From: Candidatus Latescibacterota bacterium
GTDB lineage: Bacteria > Latescibacterota > UBA2968 > UBA8231
Assembly (NCBI GenBank): GCA_022819745.1
Contig: JAJEGS010000016.1
Coordinates: forward strand, 100,118 to 164,117
Length of the DNA stretch: 64,000 nucleotides
Reading direction: 5' to 3'
Part shown: in pieces, positions 8,674 through 16,494 of the stretch
How positions within the stretch are numbered: position 1 is the stretch's first letter
How the letters are laid out: each line of letters begins with the position of its first letter
Made by a program: the position numbers and the translations under genes
Notes under the pieces: model-generated
Told to the model about the DNA's origin: nothing
Seen by the model: the letters and a program-made list of their open reading frames with translations, nothing else
The model's database searches: none

Positions 8674-10638
8674 TTAAATACCTCTCGAACTCTGGGCTGG
8701 AATGTTTCCGACGAGGCGGGCCTGCTGCGTTTTCCACGGGCTGCGGGCGGCTTCTGCGCCCAGCATACAGTTGATCTGCCCTACGCGTCCGGCCCAACCC
8801 GGCGAGGGCGACTGATTGACGACCACAGTACCCACGCCGGAAAAGGCCACCGGCAACCCTCGCATCTGCGCTTGGAAGCGGGCCATGTCTGGGGTCATAC
8901 CGCGCAAATCGGGCACGGCCGGCCCCTCTTTCTGCGGACGCTTGGCTGCTGGCTGGACCAACAGGCCACCAGGCAGGCTGATGATCCGCTTCATCACCCG
9001 GCGGAAGGTCGGGGCTGCCACAGATCCTCCCCACCCATTCACGCTGGGGTTTTCGACCATAATCACGCACGCGTATTGGGGATTGTTGGCTGGCAGAAAG
9101 CCGACGAATGAGGCTATGCTGGCGTTGGGATCGTAGCCACTGCCATCGGCTAAGGCGCGCTGAGCCGTGCCCGTTTTTCCGGCTACGGCCACGCCCTCAA
9201 TGCGGGCCTTTTGCCCGGTGCCCCTTTCCACAACTCCAGTCAGCACCTCGCTCAGGGTCGCCGCCGTCTTCCGGCTCACGACCCGGCGGATCGGCTGGGG
9301 GCCGCCGCGACCGTCGAGCTGACCGTCCGAATCAATCGTTCCGGCGACGATCTGCGGTGCCATCAACACGCCACCGTTGGCAATGGCTCCGTACGCCATG
9401 GCGAGCTGTAGGGCCGTCGCGCCGATTTCCTGCCCGATGGCAATAGTCGCCAGCGACCGCCTAGACCACTGATCAACCTCCTGCAATAAACCAGGCGTTT
9501 CCGCTGGCAAGTCAATGCCCGTGCGAATCGCGAAGCCAAAGTTGCGGATGTGTTCGTAAAAGCGATGCCGCGCCAGCCGCTGCGTCAGCTTGATCGTGCC
9601 GATGTTGCTCGATTTTTCCAAGACCTGAGCAAAGAGCAAATCGCCGTGGGGCTGAATATCGCGGATCGTGTCGCCATTGGCCAACCTGAACGTCCCGTGC
9701 CCGCAAAAGATGCGATCGTGCAGACTGACCAGCTCATCTTCAAGGACGGCGGCAGCCGCGATGACTTTGAAGGTCGAACCAGGTTCGTACACGTCGGTTA
9801 TCGCGCGATTGCGCCTGAGTTCCGGCGAGGAGCGAGACGCCTTATTGGGATCGAAAAGCGGCAGGTTGGCCATGGCCAGTACCTCACCACTGCGCGGGGC
9901 GATAATGACGCCCAATGCACCCTGGGCCTTTGAACCGTCGATGGCCTGTTGCAACTCTTCCTCTAGAATGCTCTGATAGACTCCATCAATAGTCAGCATC
10001 AGGTCTCGACCGTGCTCCGGCTCTTCACGCTGCTGCTGACGCCCGGGTACTTGCTTGCCGCGCGCATCGACGAATCCCACTATCGAGCCGTCCTTTTCGC
10101 GCAATATATCGTCGAAGGCTCGCTCAATCCCCTCGCGGCCGCTGTTGTCGATGTTGGTGTGTCCGATGAGTTGGCCAGCCAGCGGCCCCAGGGGATACTG
10201 GCGACGAGTCTCTGGGTGTTGGAACACGCCGGCGAACGCGACCGCTCCCACATCCTCGTCAACCACCTGACGCGCCAGATAGATAAATTGCTTGTCCCCG
10301 CGCAATTGGCGCTCAATGAACTCGGTCCGTTTATCGTTCAGGGACGCGAAGTGGGCGGCTACGCGCTTGGGATCTTCAACCTGATCGGGATAGGCATAAA
10401 ACGATGTGGCTTGGACATCTACGGCCAAACTGTTGCCACGTCGATCGACTACCCGACCCCGGCTCGCTTTCAGCGTGCGGCGCTCAAGGTACTGCGCATG
10501 GGCTTCGGCGCTGTACGCCTCATGCCTGAAGATCTGGATTTGGATGAGGCGTGCGGATAGCCCCAACCACGCCACCGCACCCAAAATCACGATCCAGCGC
10601 AGCCGACTAATGCCCGTATGTTGCACCCGTGGCCCCAT
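8674..10638 (-). CDS. ftsI: Septal penicillin-binding transpeptidase FtsI (PBP3)
   Basis: A class B penicillin-binding protein that crosslinks septal peptidoglycan as partner of FtsW. A single N-terminal membrane anchor (about residues 15-35) precedes the pedestal domain and the transpeptidase domain with STFK (about 288-291), SSN (about 343-345) and KTGT (about 488-491). A PASTA-like module (VPDLRGMTPDMARFQAQM) lies near the C terminus. An upstream TTG at 10653 is in frame, but the ATG at 10636-10638 has an AAGGAG site just before it and overlaps the ftsL stop as TGATG. This gives 654 residues. Confidence 0.96.
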   Translation of the reverse strand: MGPRVQHTGISRLRWIVILGAVAWLGLSARLIQIQIFRHEAYSAEAHAQYLERRTLKASRGRVVDRRGNSLAVDVQATSFYAYPDQVEDPKRVAAHFASLNDKRTEFIERQLRGDKQFIYLARQVVDEDVGAVAFAGVFQHPETRRQYPLGPLAGQLIGHTNIDNSGREGIERAFDDILREKDGSIVGFVDARGKQVPGRQQQREEPEHGRDLMLTIDGVYQSILEEELQQAIDGSKAQGALGVIIAPRSGEVLAMANLPLFDPNKASRSSPELRRNRAITDVYEPGSTFKVIAAAAVLEDELVSLHDRIFCGHGTFRLANGDTIRDIQPHGDLLFAQVLEKSSNIGTIKLTQRLARHRFYEHIRNFGFAIRTGIDLPAETPGLLQEVDQWSRRSLATIAIGQEIGATALQLAMAYGAIANGGVLMAPQIVAGTIDSDGQLDGRGGPQPIRRVVSRKTAATLSEVLTGVVERGTGQKARIEGVAVAGKTGTAQRALADGSGYDPNASIASFVGFLPANNPQYACVIMVENPSVNGWGGSVAAPTFRRVMKRIISLPGGLLVQPAAKRPQKEGPAVPDLRGMTPDMARFQAQMRGLPVAFSGVGTVVVNQSPSPGWAGRVGQINCMLGAEAARSPWKTQQARLVGNIPAQSSRGI

Positions 10639-10940
10639 CAATCTCCTTCCCAATGAGCCAATGCACCATTATTCATGCCATTTATAGTCTGCGAGGGATA
10701 GACCATGCCGAGCTGGCCGAAGGCCACTTTCTCGACAAAGCCGGAGTTTTTCCGCACTACAATAGCCGCCAATAGCTGAGCACGCGCTCTGTCGAGCTCG
10801 GCTATTTGCGTCTCAGCCGTGCTTATGCCGCCGACCACCCGGGCCATTTCGACCTTTTGCCAGACGTGGAAGAGGGCCGCCCCAGCCAGCATCCCTATGA
10901 GGAGCACGTACTTCACACAGGAAATTCCGCCTTTGCTCAT
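10638..10940 (-). CDS. ftsL: Cell division protein FtsL (probable)
   Basis: A 100-residue bitopic protein with a short cytoplasmic start, one hydrophobic segment (about residues 9-25) and a following alpha-helical stretch rich in Ala, Gln and Glu that could form a coiled coil (TAETQIAELDRARAQLL). This is the FtsL layout, and the gene occupies the canonical position between rsmH and ftsI. FtsL proteins are too divergent for a call from sequence alone, so the name rests on size, topology and context. It begins one base after the rsmH stop. Confidence 0.85.
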   Translation of the reverse strand: MSKGGISCVKYVLLIGMLAGAALFHVWQKVEMARVVGGISTAETQIAELDRARAQLLAAIVVRKNSGFVEKVAFGQLGMVYPSQTINGMNNGALAHWEGD

Positions 10941-10941
10941 A

Positions 10942-11868
10942 TTAGCCTGCCTCGATTTTTTCGTAGATTCTCAAAATGGCGCTGCGCGCTCGAGTATTTT
11001 GTTTGACCTCGGCCTCGCTCGCCCGCTGCAATTTGTAACCTACTCGCTTGAACGACGGTTTCCTCCCGCAGGTGCAAATGGGTACGCGCGGCGGACAAAT
11101 GCAGCCGCGCACTAGCGCCGCGAAATGCTGCTTGACCAACCGGTCCTCTAAGGAGTGATAGGCCAAGACGACCAGTCGGCCACCGGGTTTCAGTCTGACC
11201 TCTGCAGCCGTCAACCCCGCCTGCAACTGCCCCAACTCGTCGTTGACGGCGATGCGCAACGCTTGGAATACGCGCGCCAGCGTCTTGTTGAGCATCTGGG
11301 GCCGCGTGGCCGCTACGGCCTGCCGCAAAGCCTGCGTAGTGATCAAGGGCGCGAGCCGCTGCTGCCGATAGATTGAACGCGCTATCCGCCGCGCTGCGCG
11401 TTCTTCTCCGTAGCGCGCAATTAACTCGGCCAGTTCGCGCTCGCTGCACGCCGCGATCAATTCGGCGGCTGTTGGGCCAACTTCCGCATCCATTCGCATA
11501 TCGAGAGGTCCGTCGGCCTGATAGCTGAATCCCCGAGCCGATGCGTCGATCTGATGCGAGGAAACTCCTAAGTCGAACAGGACGCCGCTCAACGGCCCGA
11601 TCCCTTCCTGAGCCAGCAACTCGCTCAATTCGGCAAAGCGGCCTTGCCGCACGACGGCTCGCGTATCTGCTGCCAACCTCACTCGCGCTGCCGCTACGGC
11701 TTCCCGATCCCGATCTACTGCTAGCAGCCGCCCCTTGGGGCCGAGGGCCTGAAGCAATGCCCAACTGTGGCCACCTCCGCCGACTGTCGCATCCACGTAT
11801 GCTTCGTCTGGATCGGTGACCAGCCCGGCGACTACTTCCGCGACCATGACCGGTATGTGGTATGCCAT
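10942..11868 (-). CDS. rsmH: 16S rRNA (cytosine(1402)-N(4))-methyltransferase RsmH
   Basis: RsmH (MraW) methylates N4 of C1402 in the decoding centre of 16S rRNA using S-adenosylmethionine. The 308-residue protein begins HIPVMVAEV and has the SAM motif YVDATVGGGGHS. It also has the family signatures LFDLGVSSHQID and GGRLVVLAYHSLEDRLVK, and a C-terminal cysteine-containing stretch (CICPPRVPICTCGRKP). It follows mraZ by 12 bases, the standard second gene of the dcw cluster. Confidence 0.97.
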   Translation of the reverse strand: MAYHIPVMVAEVVAGLVTDPDEAYVDATVGGGGHSWALLQALGPKGRLLAVDRDREAVAAARVRLAADTRAVVRQGRFAELSELLAQEGIGPLSGVLFDLGVSSHQIDASARGFSYQADGPLDMRMDAEVGPTAAELIAACSERELAELIARYGEERAARRIARSIYRQQRLAPLITTQALRQAVAATRPQMLNKTLARVFQALRIAVNDELGQLQAGLTAAEVRLKPGGRLVVLAYHSLEDRLVKQHFAALVRGCICPPRVPICTCGRKPSFKRVGYKLQRASEAEVKQNTRARSAILRIYEKIEAG

Positions 11869-11880
11869 AGTTCATAAGGT

Positions 11881-12324
11881 TTAGAGGTCTATTGCAAAGT
11901 CTTCCAAGCTATCGGCAAGATCTTCCATCGGCGGAAAATCATCGCTGTTTTCTGGGCTCCAAAACTCCAATTTGTCCAACGCACCAATGATGACCATCTG
12001 GTTCGTGATGCCGGCCTTGGCCAGCAGTTTGCGTGGGATGCCGGTCCGCCCCTGTCGGTCTAGTTTCACTTCTGCCGCATGCGAAACCATGGAGCGGATG
12101 AAGGCCCGCGCCTCGCGTTTGGTCGTCGGCAGGCGCAAGAGCTGTTCGGCTTTCGCTTCCCACTCGGGCCGGGAGTAGGCCACCAAGCAGTTGTCGAACC
12201 CACGCAGCACCACGAGCGTGTCGTCGGCTTCTGGAGGCAGCTTCTTGCGGAACTCCGCCGGCACAAAAATCCGCCCCTTGTCATCGACGGGAACCTCGTG
12301 TCTGCCTGTGAAAAACTGTGCCAT
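11881..12324 (-). CDS. mraZ: Transcriptional regulator MraZ
   Basis: MraZ is an AbrB-fold DNA-binding protein that forms large rings and autoregulates the dcw cluster. The 147-residue product has two MraZ repeats: residues about 6-50 with DDKGRIFVPAEFRKKLP and about 78-125 with LDRQGRTGIPRKLLAKAG, whose conserved Asp-x-x-Gly-Arg cores are visible. The first gene of the cluster, it lies directly downstream of three decanucleotide repeats that match the known type of MraZ target, so negative autoregulation is likely. Confidence 0.96.
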   Translation of the reverse strand: MAQFFTGRHEVPVDDKGRIFVPAEFRKKLPPEADDTLVVLRGFDNCLVAYSRPEWEAKAEQLLRLPTTKREARAFIRSMVSHAAEVKLDRQGRTGIPRKLLAKAGITNQMVIIGALDKLEFWSPENSDDFPPMEDLADSLEDFAIDL

Positions 12325-12350
12325 TTGATGCCCATATCAAGTCAAAATTC

Positions 12351-12388
12351 CCGTTCCACCACTTTCCACCACTTTCCACCACATCCCA
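12351..12388 (-). promoter_or_regulatory. MraZ box array (three decamer repeats)
   Basis: On the minus strand the decamer AGTGGTGGAA (first copy TGTGGTGGAA) occurs three times in immediate succession (plus-strand 12354-12363, 12364-12373, 12374-12383), followed by a fourth, degenerate GGGAA. Tandem G-rich pentamers at 10-base spacing upstream of mraZ are the established MraZ operator type. The array covers the predicted transcription start, so bound MraZ should repress the cluster. Confidence 0.85.
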
Positions 12389-12417
12389 ATAATACACGCA
12401 TCTCAACGGAACTGCAA
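12389..12417 (-). promoter_or_regulatory. Sigma70-like promoter of the dcw cluster
   Basis: On the minus strand TTGCAG (12412-12417) and TATTAT (12389-12394) are separated by exactly 17 bases. The predicted start falls just inside the MraZ boxes, about 65 bases upstream of the mraZ ATG. Confidence 0.75.
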
Positions 12418-12470
12418 GCATATTTTTCCTTTATTTTTCAGATAGATACGGCCATTTCAAGCTGTCTTAT

Positions 12471-12505
12471 ACACTTATTTGTGTATATATCACACTTATT
12501 TGTGT
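12471..12505. promoter_or_regulatory. Two identical palindromic operator-like sites
   Basis: The 14-base sequence ACACTTATTTGTGT occurs twice, at 12471-12484 and 12492-12505. Each copy is a dyad with ACAC/GTGT arms, and the two are spaced 21 bases centre to centre (two helical turns). They lie 55-90 bases upstream of the dcw promoter in an AT-rich stretch. The binding protein is unknown. Confidence 0.55.
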
Positions 12506-12559
12506 GCCCATCGGCTACCGTCCGCTCTCTTTAATTTTCGTCCCTACTGCCACATTGAC

Positions 12560-12599
12560 ATAGAAAAGGGGTTGGCCATCGTGTGGTCCAACCCCTTTT
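12560..12599 (-). terminator. Rho-independent terminator after trmB
   Basis: A perfect 12-bp stem (12564-12575 with 12588-12599) with a 12-base loop. On the minus strand the stem ends in CCCCTTTT followed by CTATG. It lies 22 bases after the trmB stop and separates trmB from the dcw control region. Confidence 0.85.
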
Positions 12600-12620
12600 G
12601 CTTTAACTCGGCGGGTATCT

Positions 12621-13223
12621 TTACGTCGGCATCTTCTCCATGACTCGGCGGTAAATCGGCTTGCCTTGCGCTAGGAACTTGTCTTCGTAATTGGTCCGCG
12701 CCCCCAGCCACTCGACATCCACCTCCACTAAGCACGAACTGGTTTCCAACGCCGCGAGCATGACGTCGAAATAATCGGCGTAATCCGTGGCTAGCCACAA
12801 CTGACCGCCCGCGCATAACGTGCGCTCGACTTCGCGTAGAAATGCCTCGTTAAAAAGCCGCCGCTTGTGATGCCGCTTCTTGGGCCAAGGGTCGGGAAAA
12901 TAGATGTGATAGGCTCGCACTGATACCGCAGCCACGAAAAACTCGACGAATTCTCGCGCATCCATGTGCGCGAATCGCACGTTGTAGAGATTGCGGCGCA
13001 CGGCGCGCTGGTGGGCAATGCGCAAGTATTTGGCCGCCCATTCGACTCCAATGAAATTCACTGCAGGCTGGCGGCTGGCCGCGTCGATGATAAAGCGTCC
13101 TTTGCCAATGCCGATTTCGACCTCCACCGGCTGGTCGTTGCCGAAAACTTCCCGCCAATCCAACGTCGGATCTTGGTCTGGGTTATCCGGCAACGCCAAA
13201 AAACCCGCCCCGGTCTGCTTCAT
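12621..13223 (-). CDS. trmB: tRNA (guanine-N(7)-)-methyltransferase TrmB
   Basis: TrmB uses S-adenosylmethionine to methylate G46 in the variable loop of many tRNAs. The 200-residue protein has the SAM-binding signature VEVEIGIGKGRFIIDAA and the family motif YHIYFPDPWPKKRHHKRRL. It also has the C-terminal motif GARTNYEDKFLAQGKPIYR, which contributes catalytic and tRNA contacts. A TTG one codon upstream is in frame, but the ATG at 13221-13223 behind GGGGAGAA is preferred. Terminators flank the gene on both sides, so it is probably a single-gene unit. Confidence 0.96.
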   Translation of the reverse strand: MKQTGAGFLALPDNPDQDPTLDWREVFGNDQPVEVEIGIGKGRFIIDAASRQPAVNFIGVEWAAKYLRIAHQRAVRRNLYNVRFAHMDAREFVEFFVAAVSVRAYHIYFPDPWPKKRHHKRRLFNEAFLREVERTLCAGGQLWLATDYADYFDVMLAALETSSCLVEVDVEWLGARTNYEDKFLAQGKPIYRRVMEKMPT

Positions 13224-13239
13224 CAAATTCTCCCCAAAG

Positions 13240-13271
13240 AAAAAGCGCTCCCCTACTATTTAGGGGAGCGC
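13240..13271 (-). terminator. Rho-independent terminator of the sulfur/Fe-S operon
   Basis: An 11-bp GC-rich stem (GCGCTCCCCTA with TAGGGGAGCGC) closes a five-base loop. On the minus strand it is followed by five T residues. It lies 30 bases after the stop of the E1-like gene and ends the merR-iscA-iscS-moeB unit. Confidence 0.92.
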
Positions 13272-13301
13272 CGTATAAACAACACTGCGAATATAGCTAG
13301 A

Positions 13302-14489
13302 TCAACCAGCGGCCTCGCTGTGCGAAGGTAGGCCGCAAAACTGCTCGTAGTCAATTAGCTCGGTGACAGTCGGGCTGTCGCCGCACACTGGGCACTCGCT
13401 GTCGCGCCGGAGCTTGAGTTCGCGGAATTTCATCTCTAAGGCATCGTAGAGCACCACCCTCCCTACCAAGGAGGTGCCCTGTCCCAATAGCAGCTTGACG
13501 ACCTCGGTGGCCTGTACTAGCCCGATGATGCCGGGCAATACCCCTAAGACCCCACCCTCGGCGCAGCTTGGCACCTCTCCGGGCGGCGGCGGCTCGGGAT
13601 AAAGGCAGCGATAGCACGGGCCGTCCCCGGGCACGTACACGGTGGCTTGGCCCTCAAAGCGAAAAATGCTGCCGTCCACCACGGGCTTTTTCTGCATTAC
13701 AGCCGCGTCGTTGACCAAATAGCGGGTCGGAAAGTTGTCGCAGCCATTGACCACGATGTCGTAGCCATCCATGACCTCGAAAATATTGTGCGAAGTCAAC
13801 AGTTCGTAGTGCGGGTGTATCTCAATGCCAGGGTTGATGTCGAGCAACCGGTCGCGGGCGGCCTCGACCTTGGGCCGACCGAGATCGGACTCGCCGAACA
13901 GCACTTGCCGCTGCAAATTGCTCTTATCGACCACATCGGCATCCACCAAGCCGATCTTGCCGACACCAGCCGCAGCCAAGTACAGGGCCGTCGGGCAACC
14001 CAAGCCACCCGCTCCCACCAGTAACACCCGGCCCTTGAGCAACTGCTGCTGCCCCTTCTCCCCTACCTCGGGCAGGATGAGATGCCGGGCGTAGCGCTGC
14101 GAGTCCTCTTCGGAGAGCAGGCCACCCTGCTCGATTTCAAAGCCAGCGTCCTTCCAGCCTTTGATGCCGCCGATCATGGACTTGGCATTGGTGTAGCCCA
14201 GAAAGGCCAAATCGCGCGCTGCCAAGGCCGAGCGGTTGCCCCCGGCGCAATAGAGCACGATTTCCGCGTCGCGATCTACGGTCACGTCTTCTTCGATGTT
14301 GAGCTCCAAAAAACCGCGTGGGATCAACTCAGCCCCGGGGATATAGCCGTCCATAACTTCTTCCCGCTCGCGTACATCTATGACGTGAACCGATCGACCA
14401 GCTTGGAGGGCCGCTTGGACCTCAGCCGGAGTCACTTCGGCGATTTCGGCCTTTACGCTCGCTAATAGCTGATTAGATGTAACAGTCAT
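13302..14489 (-). CDS. Rhodanese-fused E1-like adenylyltransferase (MoeB/ThiF family)
   Basis: The protein probably adenylates and helps thiolate a ubiquitin-like sulfur carrier (MoaD, ThiS or CysO type). Residues about 15-115 form a rhodanese domain with the persulfide loop CAGGNRS. Residues about 125-390 form the E1-like domain with the ATP motif GAGGLGCPTALYLAAAGVG. It also has an arginine finger context (NLQRQVLFGESDLG), NGCDNFPTRYLVND, and two zinc-type cysteine pairs (CYRC and CPVC). The rhodanese domain is N-terminal, opposite to MoeZ/MOCS3, where it is C-terminal. Its ATG overlaps the cysteine desulfurase stop, so the sulfur donor is encoded next door. Which carrier it serves cannot be told from this window. 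Confidence 0.9.
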   Translation of the reverse strand: MTVTSNQLLASVKAEIAEVTPAEVQAALQAGRSVHVIDVREREEVMDGYIPGAELIPRGFLELNIEEDVTVDRDAEIVLYCAGGNRSALAARDLAFLGYTNAKSMIGGIKGWKDAGFEIEQGGLLSEEDSQRYARHLILPEVGEKGQQQLLKGRVLLVGAGGLGCPTALYLAAAGVGKIGLVDADVVDKSNLQRQVLFGESDLGRPKVEAARDRLLDINPGIEIHPHYELLTSHNIFEVMDGYDIVVNGCDNFPTRYLVNDAAVMQKKPVVDGSIFRFEGQATVYVPGDGPCYRCLYPEPPPPGEVPSCAEGGVLGVLPGIIGLVQATEVVKLLLGQGTSLVGRVVLYDALEMKFRELKLRRDSECPVCGDSPTVTELIDYEQFCGLPSHSEAAG

Positions 14490-15658
14490 ACTCTCTCCTC
14501 GATTGCTAATGCACCGTCGCGCAAGCGCTCGACCTGAGCAACGGTGCGGTCAATGGCAAATTCTACTTCTACCATAGTATTAAAACGTCCCAACCCAAAG
14601 CGCAGAGAAGCCCGCGCCAAATCGTCGTTTACGCCGATGGCTTTGAGGACGTGTGAGGGCGCGCTCGTCCGCGATGAACAGGCCGCGCCCGCAGACAACG
14701 CGATCTCGCGCAATCCCAAAAGCAGTTCGGTTCCGTCCACCCCAGGGAAGCTCACGTTGAGATTGCCCGGCAGGCGCTCTTCCGCATGGCCGTTGACGAC
14801 CAAAGGGCCGAGCGCGGCCTCCAGCCCGGCGCACAACCGTCGCCGCATTTGCACCAATCGCGCTGCTTCCTCGGTCATCTCCTCGCGCCCCAACTGACAG
14901 GCACGTCCCAAGCCGACGATCCCCGGCACGTTGAGGGTGCCGCCACGCAGGCCGCGTTCCTGCCCGCCACCCTCGACTTGGGCCTGCAAGCGCACGCGCG
15001 GCTTGCGCGAGCGCACGTAGAGAAAACCGACGCCCTTGGGAGCGTAGAGCTTGTGGCCAGAAGCCGAAAGCAGGTCAATGCCGAGCGTTTCCACATCGAG
15101 TGGCACCTTGCCAACGGCTTGGGCTGCGTCGCAGTGCCACAAGACGCCACGCTCGCGAGCTAGCCGCCCGATATCCTCTAGCGGCTGCAAGACCCCAATC
15201 TCGTTGTTGGCAGCCATGAGCGAGATAAGGGCCGTCCGCGGCGTGATAGCCGCCGCGAGTTGGTCGAGGTCAATCTGGCCGTAGCGGTCCACAGGCAGAT
15301 AAGTCACCTCTACTCCTTGCTGCTCCAAGGTGTGGCAGCACTCCAAGACGGCCTTGTGCTCAATGGCACAGGTGACGATGTGCGCTCCAAGGGGCACCAT
15401 CTGCACTGCGCCTTTGATGGCCAAATTGTTGGCTTCCGTAGCTCCGGCCGTAAAGACGATCTCCTGAGCACGCGCGCCGATTAACCCGGCGATCTCTTCC
15501 CGTGCCTTTTCGACCGCGTCGGCGGCGGCCAAACCAAAGGCGTGGGTCTTGCTGGACGCATTGCCGAAGTGCGTGCCGAAGTACGGCAACATGTCCGCCA
15601 AGACGCGCGGGTCCACCGGCGTAGTGGCCATGTTGTCCATATAAACTGGAATTTGCAC
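14486..15658 (-). CDS. iscS: Cysteine desulfurase (IscS/NifS family)
   Basis: A pyridoxal-phosphate enzyme that converts cysteine to alanine and an enzyme-bound persulfide used for Fe-S clusters and other thio cofactors. The PLP lysine lies in SASGHKLYAPKGVG and the catalytic cysteine in SAGAACSSRTSAPS, a loop typical of the IscS subgroup. The frame runs upstream to a GTG at 15688 inside iscA. The GTG at 15656-15658 gives the family-typical beginning MQIPVYMDNMATTPVD and 390 residues, and is preferred. There is no IscU scaffold gene beside it; the partners here are an A-type carrier and a rhodanese-E1 protein. Confidence 0.95.
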   Translation of the reverse strand: MQIPVYMDNMATTPVDPRVLADMLPYFGTHFGNASSKTHAFGLAAADAVEKAREEIAGLIGARAQEIVFTAGATEANNLAIKGAVQMVPLGAHIVTCAIEHKAVLECCHTLEQQGVEVTYLPVDRYGQIDLDQLAAAITPRTALISLMAANNEIGVLQPLEDIGRLARERGVLWHCDAAQAVGKVPLDVETLGIDLLSASGHKLYAPKGVGFLYVRSRKPRVRLQAQVEGGGQERGLRGGTLNVPGIVGLGRACQLGREEMTEEAARLVQMRRRLCAGLEAALGPLVVNGHAEERLPGNLNVSFPGVDGTELLLGLREIALSAGAACSSRTSAPSHVLKAIGVNDDLARASLRFGLGRFNTMVEVEFAIDRTVAQVERLRDGALAIEERV

Positions 15659-15668
15659 GGCTCGTCGC

Positions 15669-15992
15669 TCAGGCGCTGAAGGACTCACCGCATCCGCAGG
15701 TGGTGCGGGCGTTGGGGTTTTCGATCTTAAAACCCGCCCCCATCAACCCATCGTGGTAGTCGAGGATCACACCGTTGAGATAAAGGCTGCTCTTCATGTC
15801 GATAAATACTTTGACGCCGTCTATCTCAAAGACGTGGTCCATGTCGCCGGCATTTTCCTCGAAATCAAGCTTGTACTGGAATCCCGAACACCCTCCACCC
15901 ATTACACCCATGCGCAGCCCATGCCCCTCGTTGCCCTGTTCGCTGAGCAAGCCCTTGATTTTTTCGGCTGCCGCTTCCGTTATAGTTACCAT
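15669..15992 (-). CDS. A-type iron-sulfur carrier protein (IscA/ErpA-like)
   Basis: A 107-residue HesB/IscA-family protein that carries Fe-S clusters to apo-targets. The three ligand cysteines are in GGGCSGFQY and TTCGCGESF, the invariant IscA pattern. The frame is open 38 codons upstream, but the ATG at 15990-15992 starts the conserved VTITEAAAEKIK segment, eight bases after the regulator stop. It is immediately followed by the cysteine desulfurase, so sulfur mobilisation and cluster delivery are encoded together. Which A-type subgroup it belongs to is uncertain. Confidence 0.93.
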   Translation of the reverse strand: MVTITEAAAEKIKGLLSEQGNEGHGLRMGVMGGGCSGFQYKLDFEENAGDMDHVFEIDGVKVFIDMKSSLYLNGVILDYHDGLMGAGFKIENPNARTTCGCGESFSA

Positions 15993-16000
15993 ATTTCCCC

Positions 16001-16462
16001 TCAAGATTCGTAAATAGCGCATTCGATAAGGTCGGGCACCTCGTCGTGCCGCCGATAGACCTCGCAGTGGTGGCAATCCCGCTCTACTACCTTGACCGTA
16101 CAGCAAAAACAGCCACTGAGAATTTCAATGGCCCGCCGGTTCCGCTCCTTCATACGCGAATACTGGCGAATGCGCTCGTCGATCCGACGCTCTTGCTCGG
16201 TGAGGTGCTCGACGAGCTCGCGCGCCAAGCCGCCACCCGACTCATTGCAGTGCTTCAGGTTGAAGAACACGCGAATATGTTCTAGCTCGAACCCCAAATC
16301 CTTGAGGCTTTGGACGATTTGCAAGCGGCGCAACTGCGCTTCCGAATACAGGCGAAACCCACCTGCGGTGCGCTCTTCTGGCTCGACGATTCCCAGTTCT
16401 TCATAGTAGCGAATCGTGCGCGGTGTGACCCCGGCCTTGGCGGCCAAATCCCCTATTTGCAT
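16001..16462 (-). CDS. MerR-family regulator with C-terminal cysteine cluster
   Basis: A 153-residue transcription factor heading the Fe-S operon. Residues 1-70 form a MerR winged helix (IGDLAAKAGVTPRTIRYYEELG, then GGFRLYSEAQLRRLQ). A long dimerisation helix follows, and then the cysteines at 118, 120, 121, 130 and 133 (CFCC, DCHHC). This spacing could bind a metal or an Fe-S cluster, by analogy with SoxR, though it is not identical to the SoxR motif. The ATG at 16460-16462 matches the family N terminus; ten upstream codons are in frame but not conserved-looking. Its own promoter carries a dyad in the spacer, so it probably controls its operon. No IscR-type (Rrf2) regulator is present here. 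Confidence 0.88.
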   Translation of the reverse strand: MQIGDLAAKAGVTPRTIRYYEELGIVEPEERTAGGFRLYSEAQLRRLQIVQSLKDLGFELEHIRVFFNLKHCNESGGGLARELVEHLTEQERRIDERIRQYSRMKERNRRAIEILSGCFCCTVKVVERDCHHCEVYRRHDEVPDLIECAIYES

Positions 16463-16494
16463 GGAGAATCCTTCGCTGCGAAGTTCTGGCAAGC

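Noticed and set aside
8672..9070. Longer murE starting about 130 codons upstream inside ftsI
   Set aside because: The upstream part is an out-of-frame translation of ftsI, while the ATG at 8669-8671 has a good ribosome-binding site and yields the family-typical length.
12354..12383. Three decamers considered as the start of a CRISPR array
   Set aside because: Units are contiguous without spacers and match the MraZ box pattern. No CRISPR-like spaced repeats or cas genes were seen anywhere in the window.
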